Shown: in pieces, positions 20,616-30,200 of the stretch
How the letters are laid out: every line of letters begins with the position of its first letter
Position numbering within the stretch: position 1 is the stretch's first letter
NCBI GenBank assembly: GCA_948470475.1
Contig: OX419336.1
Coordinates: 25,585,505 to 25,649,504 of the forward strand
DNA from: Galaxea fascicularis
Lineage: Eukaryota; Cnidaria; Anthozoa; Scleractinia; Euphylliidae
Length of the DNA stretch: 64,000 bases
Direction: 5' to 3'
The notes under the pieces: generated by a model
What the model saw: the letters and a program-made list of their open reading frames with translations, nothing else
What the model was told of the DNA's origin: nothing
Database searches by the model: none
Translations under genes and position numbers: made by a program

Positions 20616-21005
20616 GGTTATGTTTTACTGTTGTTGTCCACGAACATTGTGGAATGTAGATTGGTCCACTGGGACCCCCGTTCTTTGTATGTTCAGTATG
20701 TTTTGATATATTTGCTGGCGCTGATTGGTTTTTACTTATTTTTCCTTCTGTTTGTGTTTTACAAGGTACCAGAGCTTTGTTAACCTTTGGGGGTTGTTTT
20801 ACAGATCCTGAGCTCAGTCCTTTGCTAGTTCTTTACCATTACGTTCCTTAGGTGCTAAAGCAGATTCCACTACTGAGTGCTATTCTAGAGCTATTAGAGT
20901 CTGGGCTGCTAGTTGTAAGGAAATCGAGATGCCTATTCCTGATTCTTGTCTGTGTTTCATGTTTGCTAGAGTGAAAATGATTTGTTCTCGTTTCACTGCG
21001 GAGTG
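20616..21005 (+). pseudogene. Tyrosine recombinase N-terminal fragment of the Ngaro element
   Basis: After about 200 noncoding bases, a frame from about 20819 reads FASSLPLRSLGAKADSTTE, then RAIRVWAASCKEIEMPIPDS and FMFARVKMICSRFTAE before a TGA. This resembles the SAM-like core-binding domain of DIRS/Ngaro recombinases (short helices, RAIRVWAAWC-like motif). The catalytic domain with the Arg/His/Tyr residues is missing, so the element is truncated at its 3' end here. Confidence 0.55.
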
Positions 21006-21108
21006 ATTGGAGAACAAGTCTAGTTTCGACCTGTATTGAAAGTAATTCGCACTTTTTCCAATTGTTTAGACCAAGAGTCTTTATTTTTACCATTTTCGAA
21101 AGAAAAAC

Positions 21109-21494
21109 ACGTTCTTCAAGCAGCATGTTTTGTTCCGAGGAAAGTATTTTACGTACACTGCGCGATCGATCATCAGGACCCGGGAGTGGACTATGAATTG
21201 CCAAGGAACAAACCTTGTACTCCAGGCCTACTTTGTTACCTTTGCTTGGCCGGCTTCTTAGGTGGCTATTCTTTACACACTGCGACAATGGCTTATGCCA
21301 GCAAAAGCGACAAGGAAAACGAAACTTGTGTCCATGTGAATTCTGTCCACCACAAAGGTCGTTTTCCCTCCAAAAGGCACTTGAGCGTGATGAAAAATCT
21401 CACAAAGACAAGCAAAAATTCCATAAGAAAACAACACGAACCTGAAGAAGAGGAACTTGAGCCTCCTAGGAAAATAGTGACAAGGTCAAAACAG
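21109..21494 (+). pseudogene. Possible upstream exon of the Mutator-like gene, Cys/His-rich
   Basis: One frame gives RNLCPCEFCPPQRSFSLQKA and RDEKSHKDKQKFHKKT, a CxCxxC...H pattern that could be a degenerate zinc finger. Another frame gives KQHEPEEEELEPPRKIVTRS and ends at AAACAG before GTAATG (21495). A frameshift near 21420 would join them. The splice donor matches the phase expected upstream of the exon at 21598. The start codon is unclear. Confidence 0.35.
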
Positions 21495-22404
21495 GTAATG
21501 TATATTCTTTTAGCGCAAAACATTGTTGCTACAAAACGTTGCAAATATCACAGTTTCTTTTAGAACGTTCAATGCATAACCAATCTTTTTTTTTTAGCAA
21601 AACAAGGAGGGAGATGCTCATCCCTTAGGCACAAGGCTTGTTAATATGGAAGTGCTGCGAAACGACCTTAAATCTTGCTCGCATTGTCACGTAGGTGAGT
21701 CATACTTTGTGTGCTTGTTTAATTTATTGCTGGTGAAAATCGACCAAGACAATGGAGCAGTTTGTAATATTATTTTACTATCATTGGTACAGGCTACCAA
21801 TAAAATAATACAAGTCTGAGAAATGTAGTAGCTTTATTTTTAATTACATAACAACTCAATACTGTATTTAGTTAGATTTATAAATGTCATAGAAAATACA
21901 ACCAATTGAGAATGCAGGAAATGCCATTGCACATTTGTCAGTATTCCACTGAACCTTCCCATTGTACAGCACATTGATTGTGTTGGACTGTGCTTTCTAT
22001 GGCATGGTATAAAACAGTCATGCAAAGCTCTCTCATGGTGTATCACAAGAGTATCCCACTCGTATTTTCTCTGTATACTTAGACAAAAACACAAATGACT
22101 TGTCGGATATTCTGTGGTATACCACTCAAAAGCATTGCATAACACAGTTGGCTTTCTTGTGTTAACCCACAACACACATTCAGATATTCTGCCACCAGAC
22201 TACACACTGAATAATTTTCCCCGTTTTCTGCCCACCAAAATAACAATAATCTGTTTCTCAACCACACAGCTCTGTCTCAGATTCATTACTATAATTTAAG
22301 ACAAAAAAAAGATCAAACTAATGTGAAAGTTTTCAAACCAAAGATCAGCCTTAGCTTTGTATTACCATGCAATGTCATGTATATGGACATAATGCTGTAA
22401 AATA

Positions 22405-23837
22405 CGGGTGTTTCAAAAGTTCGTTCCAATTTCTTTTCTTCTAATGTTTCATTATTTATTTAACCTACCTCTTTAAAAATTAGGTATATTATTGTTTGCT
22501 TATTTTTCATTCTATCATTGAAATTATTAGTAACCAGAATGCCTGCCTTTATTTTTAATGACATTTTCTAAGCGCCTAGGCATAGAATGTGCAAGTTCCT
22601 TTAGCGTGTCAAGAGTCACATTTTTCCATGCAAAGCGTAGTTGCCCTTTAAGTTGTTTCATCGTTTTGGGGGCTGGATCTTTGTACGTTGTCCCATCAAT
22701 GATACTCCAGATGTTCTCAATGGGCTTGAGATCAGGAGAGTTCGCTGGCCAGCCATCCTTGGCTACAAAGTTTGGCAAATTCTTTTGACACCATGACTGA
22801 GTTGCCTTTGAAGTGTGAGCCGGTGCTCCATCATGAACGAATGTCATCTCTTTCTTTGAGCTAAACAACTTCCTCTCTATCGGGCCACCTGTCGCATGCC
22901 GCCTTGATGTTAATGGTTTCACTTCTTTCTTAAGGATTCGGTTGATGTAGTACTCAGAAGTTAAGGTTTGGCCTGTGGGTAGCATGTGTAACTTTGTGAG
23001 CCCACGATTTGTCATGCCACCCCACACCATCACCTTCGCACTTTGCTTCACTTGGAAAGCTGGAGGAACATCACATTCCTGTGAGCCCCATACTATATCG
23101 TTTTTTGAATTAGGGTAATGGAAAAGATATTTAGGACACTCATCTGTAAATAAAAAATTGTCCCAATCTTCTGCTGTCAGGTTCGCATATTTCTTGGCGA
23201 ATCTCAAACGGGCTTTCCTTTTCTTTTCGCTTGAAAGCCTTCCATCCTTTCCTTGTCATGTATCTCCACACCGTTATGTTCGAAACTTCGATATTTTTCT
23301 GCTGAAGACTCTTTGCAATCTTCCTTGTTGAATTGTTCCGTTTGTACTTTGCTTACTCAATTGATTTTCGAGCACAATTGGTCAAAACAGACGGTCGTCC
23401 ACTCCTTGGTTTGTCTTCGAAACATTCTCTTTTCGACCACTTGTTCACCCAACATTCCATCTTGTTAAAAAATTTAGCAATTTCTTTGACTGAATGACCA
23501 GATGATCGTAATATTGCTGCTTGAGCTCTAGCAAAACTAATGTCTGACTTCATTTTCGTGACAGAGAAGGCAGAAAGTTCAGGAAAAAAATCACAGAATA
23601 ACAAAAAAGTCGGGAAAAGAACGACATACACAAGAGGAGGGAAAATGGCGGGAAAACGCATGTGTGCACATTTGGCGCGAAAATCGAAACAAAGGCATCT
23701 AATTGACGACTAAAGTTGATATTGCCAGCTATTTTAATAAATTCTCTACCTCAATTTGTCAAAAAAGTTCTAAGAAACAATTGATTTGTTTAAAAATTTA
23801 GTAACTTTAAATCGCAATGAACTTTTGAAACACCCTG
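22405..23837 (-). mobile_element. Tc1/mariner DNA transposon in an intron of the Mutator-like gene
   Basis: The ends read CGGGTGTTTCAAAAGTTCGT (left) and, from the right end inwards, CAGGGTGTTTCAAAAGTTCA. They differ by one indel and a few changes. TA lies directly outside both ends (22403-22404 and 23838-23839), the hallmark duplication. The element is about 1.43 kb and carries one transposase gene on -. It lies in the intron 21695-24016. Confidence 0.9.
22527..23661 (-). pseudogene. Tc1/mariner-type transposase, frameshifted
   Basis: The N-terminal HTH part is 23565-23353 (KSDISFARAQAAILRSSGHS, VKEIAKFFNKMECWVNKW, KPRSGRPSVLTN). A broken stretch at 23353-23210 follows. The catalytic part runs 23240-22527: WDNFLFTDECPKYLF (first Asp), VMVWGGMTNRG, FVHDGAPAHTSKATQSW (second Asp) and WPANSPDLKPIENIWSIID (third acidic residue, Glu). 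By my count 37 residues separate the second Asp and the Glu, so it is a DD37E-type enzyme and not classic DD34E. The frame break between the two halves inactivates it. Confidence 0.85.
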
Positions 23838-26160
23838 TAGTAGACAATCTGGATCTTCACTAAAAGCAAACTTTGGGACAACATATTTTATACACGTGTA
23901 AAAAGCTCTCAATTACAGTGTAGGTTAATCATTTCACTTTTTTTTCTGCCTGTTACTTTTTCCTGATATTAAATTTGGACAAAAGAGAGTGAAACAATAA
24001 ACAAGTTTGATTCCAGGTCCACTGTCTATGGAATGCATTGTTGGCGAGGCAAGAAGTGGATTAAGTAGATTGTTCAACATTGCTTGCTCAAACTGTGGAA
24101 AGATTACTGGATGTTCATACATCCAGTAAACACAGGGCAGGTACCAGAGGGCCAAAAGCCAGGGACTTAATTAAACACAAGAGCAGTTCTGGTTTCCCTT
24201 CACATTGGAATTGGCCAAACACAACTAAATAATTTTCTTCCTACTCTAAATATTCCTTCAATGAATAATCAACTGTACAAAGTGCGAGAAAGGGAAATTG
24301 GTAACACAACAGAAAAAATAGCAAAGGAAAGTTGTAATGAATATTTGGAACAGGAAAAGTAAATGGCTCAAAAATAAAAAAAAATCAAGGGGAAATGGAT
24401 GGTATACAGGGTATAGCAGTATCTTACGACATGGGTTGGCAGAAGAGAGGAAAAGGGCACAACTCACTGCCAGGTCATGGGGTAACGATGGGTCTTGCCA
24501 CGGGGAAAGTTCTATCTTATGCAACCAGATGCAAATCCTGTAGGGTGTGTGAATCTAGAAAAAAATCAGGAAAAATGGCTAAAAAGCATGACTGCAGAAA
24601 ACATCATGTAGGTTCATCTAAGTCAATGGAAAGAGATGTGGCAGTTGAACTTTGGACAAGAGCTGTTGACAATGGGATTCAATTCGCTACATATGTTGGA
24701 GATGACGACAGCACTACTCTCGCTGATATTCATGAGAAAGTACCATACAACGTTGAAAAGTGGTCATACATAATTCACACAAAACGATCCCTAACAACCC
24801 GTCTTTACAATCTGAAAGATCGATTCAAAGATCTATGTTAGCTATGTTAGTAGAGCTTTGGAAGTGCTAAATATTGAGCCTGGGTATTTCTGTGTAGCTC
24901 ACGGAGACCTCATAGATAAAAAAATATTGACTGATAGAAATAGAAAGTCTACCAAAAATTTCAAGTACAGGAGGAACCAGTTGCAGGGCCAAAAATCTAA
25001 GCAACCTGCTCACAAAGAAGCTCAGGAAGGAACAACATATGAAACCGCAGTTGGGTTGAATTTAGATACAAGTATTAACCAGTCTGTACCACCAGCAAAC
25101 ACTCAGATTGAACATCTTCTGGAAAACATATCAGAAAACGAGTTTCGTCAGTACAAGCAAATAGTACCACCTTACTCCGCACAACCCGATCCAGTAAAAC
25201 TGTCTTTTGATCCAACTAAAACCTACACTTTTGGTTTTTTTTTTGACACCGAAACTACCTGCACTGGAAAAAACGCTGATCTGTGTCAGCTGTCTTCCAT
25301 TGATGAAAATAGCCTCCTGTTCTCAAAGCACATTTTACCCACTGGAAGTGTTAGTCCTGGAGCTGCACAAGTGAATAAACTATCTGTAGAAAACATTAAC
25401 AGAACCTGAAGATTATTTAAAGAAAACCAACCAGTGGAAACTGCATCTCTTAATGAAGTACTATGGGGGTTTGTAGCCTTTCTTGATCAAGTGAAACTTC
25501 CAGCCCACAAAGAATCTTTTACAGTCCTAATCGGCCACAATTCCTCCTATACTTCTCCAGCGAAGTGGCGAAACGTTTCACAGGAAATTGAGGGAAATGA
25601 ACGTTTACTTTGGTGACAGTCAAATTCTTGTCAGGAATCTGTTGAAAGACAAACACCCAGCTCTGCAACTTGAATCAGGATCTTGCAAATCAAACCAATC
25701 AGCCCTTTACTGGCACCTTTTCAATGAAGAATTTGAAGCCCATGACGCCTTCGAAGATGCACTAGCCCTGAAACAGATCATGCTTAATTCTGCGCTTCAA
25801 CTGAGCAAGGAAAAAATTGTAAATTGTTCTGGAGTTATTAGTGTCAAACAAGCAGTTACCAGCATGTCGTATTTGGATCAGCGCCATGAAATTCTGCAAA
25901 CAATCAGCGGGAAGCTTTTCGACCCCAAGGAAGACAATGGTGCAATAAAACAGTCAATGGCACAGAAAATTGCTGGAAGTGGACTGTCCTCTTCAGATCT
26001 CAGAGGGTTGTATTTGAAGTTCGGAACAAAGGGATTGCTGGCGATCCTCAGCATGCCTCCCTCCCAGTGCACAGCGCTAAAACCTCGTGTCACTCGAACA
26101 AAGCGCATCCTCGAGGCAATTGCAAAATACTTCAAGGAAACATATCCGAGAGAGGAATGA

Positions 26161-26589
26161 ACAGATCGGTCCAGTTCCACTTGTTGGTAAGTTGTGACTG
26201 TATTTTTTCCACAATGTTAACCAGCCAGCAGGAATCAGCAGCCTCGGGTAAGCAGCACATGTTCGGACGTAAGTCTGTGCTGTGTTCAATGAAAATGAAC
26301 GTGCCTCGCACAAAATAGTCAGATTATAATGATCAAAACTCTCCACAACACAGCAACAAATGAAGGTTGGCTCACAGGTTTAGTTCCAAATCCAATTCGG
26401 AAAAAAAGTTGACATGTTGAACCAAACCGACTGCTGTGTCCGAAATCGAACAAACAAATACATTGTGGGCTCTATTTAGAAGCAGCGGACAAGACTTGCG
26501 CATGCAGAATATTGGATCTTGTAAGATAAAGATTTTAAGACTTGCGCGTGGCTCTTTTAAAAGTCACGAAGGAAATTGCGTGAAAAAAA
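26161..26589. other. Interval without a recognised gene
   Basis: This follows the exonuclease stop and may include its 3' end. No frame with coding character and no end repeat of a Mutator-like element was found. Confidence 0.3.
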
Positions 26590-26812
26590 GCCTGGTGACC
26601 CCACATTTTTATTGCAGGATTTGCTAGTGTATACTGAGAATAAATCATAGGTGAAACTTAAAAAAATTCTCTGGAGCGGATTTTATGTAATTGCTAGAAT
26701 ATTTGAGTGGCGAAAAATCTGCTCCAGAGAATTTTTTTAAAATTCCTGTAGTTTCACCTCTTTTTGTGTAAAATAGGATAAAATTAACAAAAATGGGGGT
26801 CACCGAGTTCGT
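26590..26812. repeat. Imperfect palindrome (fold-back repeat)
   Basis: The outer arms are CTGGTGACCCCACATTTTTA (left) and, at the right, a stretch whose reverse complement is CTCGGTGACCCCCATTTTTG. The inner arms contain AGGTGAAACT (26649) and AAAAAAATTCTCTGGAGCGG, matched by the right arm ending AGTTTCACCT at 26759. The spacer is about 30 bp. No clear target duplication is visible, so the type is open. Confidence 0.7.
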
Positions 26813-27256
26813 TCATGCGCTATTAACGTTGGAAGCTTCAAAATGGGTCTCATTGACGTCCATACAGCATTGCTATGGTAACTTTTGATGACGTCATAAT
26901 TACTATTATTTTGTTTAGTGATGATTGAACTGGTACTTATTGCCAAAATAGAGTACAAAGCTTATGAGTTTTTACGTAAAACGTCTAAAATGTACACAGT
27001 GGTAAAAGCTTGAAAACTATTGTGAGCCTCCTTAAGACTTCGATAAATAAATATACATCAAACTGAAACCTGTTGTGTTGTTCATTGCTTTTGCTAGAAG
27101 TGGTGGCTCCTAAAGGAGCCATTTGTTTCTGTAGATTCTATCAACAAATCAACAAATCTTCGTTAGAAGCTCCTTTAAGCGACCGATTTTCACTTTGCTA
27201 GAGCAACTTAACTCCAGCCGGCATGGAATTTCCTTTCCTCCGCAGAGTTGCTTGCA
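26813..27256. other. Upstream region of the UAS/UBX gene, repeat-derived in part
   Basis: Holds the TTGTGAGCCTCCTTAAG segment (27020-27036) that is inverted relative to 9308-9331, and a small hairpin TGGCTCCTAAAGGAGCCA (27105-27122). The TTTCCTCCGCAG at 27234-27245 looks like a splice acceptor for the first exon I can call, so an earlier exon may exist. Confidence 0.35.
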
Positions 27257-30200
27257 ATGCCATCGGCAGCTGATCACATTGATGCTTATCTCTCCACCAC
27301 AAGGAGAAAATACCACGCCATTCGGGAGAACTCATGGGGCATTGTTTTTTGTCACTTTGACCGCAAATTCATCCAAGGGGTTGTTGAACTCCTGTTTGGC
27401 AACGAGTTTTTCTCCAATAGATGGGTTCCACACTTCTCAGTAAACTAACAGTTGATTCACCCACATACTAACATTTGATTCAGTACTAACAGTTGATTCA
27501 CTCACACACTAACAGTTGATTCAGTACTAACAGTTGATTTACCCACACACTAACAGTTGATTCACTCACACACTAACATTTGATTCAGTACTAACAGTTG
27601 ATTTACCCACACACTAACATTTGATTCAGTACTAACAGTTGATTCACTCACACACTAACATTTGATTCAGTACTAACAGTTGATTCACCCACACACTAAC
27701 AGTTGATTCAGTACTAACAGTTGATACAGTACTATCAGTTGATTCACTCTCACACTAATAACTGTGGTTGATGAACCCAAACAAACAACAGTCATTGCTT
27801 TTTGTTTTGCAGGGACTGTTCACAGTTTGACTTTTTAAACTGTGATGAGGTCAACAAAAGGAAGTTGGTGCAGTTGGATCCACAATCACAAAATCCAACA
27901 GCCACGACGTTGAAGTCCTTGTGGAGGTCACAGTGCCCCATCTACATCAGGCCACACTTTGCACTGCCAAACACAACACAGGCAGTAAGTACGCTTTCAC
28001 CAGTGACAGGAAAAATTTTATCAACTTTCTCCTATTTTATCCTTACTCCCTTCTCATGTGACAAGAAAAATACTAACTTCAATGCAGTGTATTTGATGCA
28101 TTTGTCCAAGCCATGTCATGGTTACAGGAGTTGTAAGCATGGCTTCAGTAGCAAAATTCATAGGTTATCATGGTGTTTTTAAAAACTTTAGATTAAAGTA
28201 AAAGTAATATAAACAGTCTATGTAAACTTGGCAAAAATTATGACTGTAATAATATTAGTTGACAGTTTTTATAATCTCATGCCATAGCAATTTTGGCAAG
28301 GCTGAGCACTGTAGCATTGAACATTAGAAATATACATGTAAAATCACACATTGTACTGATATAATTCATAATAATTCATAGATGCCTACAAGTTCCAGTC
28401 GTACAGCAAGTCCTGGATTCCTATTCAGGCAAAATATACAGTCGCTGCTGGGACAGGGTCTATCCAGCCACAAACACTGGTAGTGTACATACACCCATAG
28501 TTACACCAACTATAAGTGCAAGTGCTGCCAATACTACAAGTACTCTAACAAACACAAGTAATACACACACAACAAATGCAGGCACTCATGCACACATGCC
28601 AAGCACAGTTCACACTAGTGCTACAAGCACAAGTGTTACAAGTACTACCAGCACTACAAGCTCAGGTAATACATACACTACAAGTACAACTCTGACAACC
28701 ACCACAAACACAATTGCTACAAGCACTACCATTACTACAAACACACAGCACACACACAGTGTTCCACCTCAAGCATTACTTACCACAACAGCAACTGCTC
28801 AAACATCTAATCATCCATCACGGACACAAACAGACACAACTTCTGGTGCAGCAACTGAGGATTCGAATGGTGACAGAGGTGAGTTTTGTACATAATCAAT
28901 ATTAAATCGCATGGCTTTTATAGGAATAACATTATTTTAGCTGGGTTAATTTAATTTGACATTCCAGGTTTTTAAAGGTATAAAGTAATGAATGAACTAT
29001 AATCAGTGGTTGTTCAGAAGCAAAAGTACTCCATCTTAAACAAATTTCAAATGTCATTGGTTAATTACAACATACAGGTGTATTGGTTTAACTTTTGAAT
29101 CAAGGAATTTGACTAGATTTCATGCCTTATAATCCACAGATCTCCTTTATCCATCTTGGGATCTCAATATTGACACACTTGGAGACTCAGTCAACAATTC
29201 TCCCAACAGGATACATTTAGATGAATCCAGTTCCTCGTCCTCTCCAACAGGTTAATCCTTAAAATAAACATGTACACATCGATATTTAAATATTTTATTC
29301 CTGCTAATAAGTGATCATTTGGATACATTTGGATATATTATTGTGATTCAATATTTTATTCCTTAGGTTTTAAGTTAAATGCACGACCCCATAAGCGGCA
29401 ACGCTTTAATCACCATTGTGTTGAAATGTTGAAGTGTTGTTGTTGTTGCTCACCATTGAAATTTTGCCACCTGGCCATCTTAACAGTGCATGTTTTGCGT
29501 GATTTTGTTTGCAGGTTCTCCTGGCTCTCCATATTCTCCATATTCACCAATTAATTCTAGCACAGGGTCGACAACTCAAGGTAATCACACAAATACCCTG
29601 CACATACCCATCTCTTCCCCTCAAAAACATCTGGGGCATACCGGCTATCATGCAAATTCACAGCATGCAATAATGTATTGGAATTGGCTCCTCAAAATAG
29701 TTTATTGAAACTAAAGGTGATATCTATGTTCTGGCTTACATTTATTTTCATTTCAAGGGTAGCAAAATATAAACTAGTTATTGTACAATGTAAGTTAATT
29801 ACTAGTTATGATTAACAGTGTGAAAATAACATTATGTACATGTATTTAGCAAGTGAGTCTATTTCAATTCTTAAACTGGGCATTTGACCAAAAGAAAATT
29901 CTTGAAGCATAATGTAAGTTTAGCATTAATAACATAATTATAAATATACAAAATAATATATTATTATCGTTAGATAATTATATTGAATGGCAACTGGTAC
30001 ACATTAAAATTTTATCTAGTACATGACTGCAATTGAGGATAACTAGCCCCGAATGCATGTGTGTATTAAGTATATTAAATGTCATCAACTCTTCTACATA
30101 TAGATTTAATTGAAGATGACAACATGGATGGCTCTCGTGTTGCTGTACAAGGTATTTTTGCACAATCTAAAGAAGAGAAGAAAATCTTGTTTTGTACTAG

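Larger units (their letters stand above)
9610..21005 (+). mobile_element. Ngaro/DIRS-type tyrosine-recombinase retroelement, decayed and split by a nested insertion
   Basis: The order on + is gag, reverse transcriptase, RNase H with its C-terminal extension, then the start of a tyrosine recombinase, as in Ngaro/DIRS elements. The copy is broken by several frameshifts, is interrupted between about 12133 and 20267 by Harbinger B, and stops after the first part of the recombinase near 21005. I could not identify terminal or inner repeats. Removing the insertion rejoins the RNase H extension in frame, which shows that the Harbinger landed in this older element. Confidence 0.82.
21598..26160 (+). 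pseudogene. Mutator-like transposase followed by a DEDDh exonuclease domain, broken
   Basis: The exon at 21598-21694 (LGTRLVNMEVLRNDLKSCSH) joins in phase 1 to 24017 (GPLSMECIVGEARSGLSRLF). Then come AVLVSLHIGIGQTQLNNFLP, a stop near 24359, SYDMGWQKRGKGHNSLPGHG, HDCRKHHVGSSKSMERDVAV, VGDDDSTT and WSYIIHTKRSLTTRLYNL. These belong to the Mutator-like transposase domain common in invertebrate genomes. After a stop at 24839 a linker leads to an exonuclease: GFFFDTETTCTGKNADLCQL (DEDD motif I), IGHNSS (motif II) and HDAFEDALALKQI (motif III), then a C-terminal helical region ending at 26160. Stops near 24359, 24839, 25407 and 25613 disable it. The exonuclease resembles TREX/PML-C-type domains. Whether both parts were one protein is inference. 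Confidence 0.65.

Noticed and set aside
22527..23661. Transposase of the mariner DD34D type
   Set aside because: The third acidic residue is Glu in PIENIW, and the spacing is longer than 34.
27441..27765. CRISPR-like array
   Set aside because: The units are contiguous with no unique spacers, and the window is eukaryotic.
28596..28895. Thr/Ser-rich ORF resembling a mucin
   Set aside because: The frame is the third exon of the UAS/UBX gene. Phases on both sides fit, and no signal peptide or membrane segment is present.
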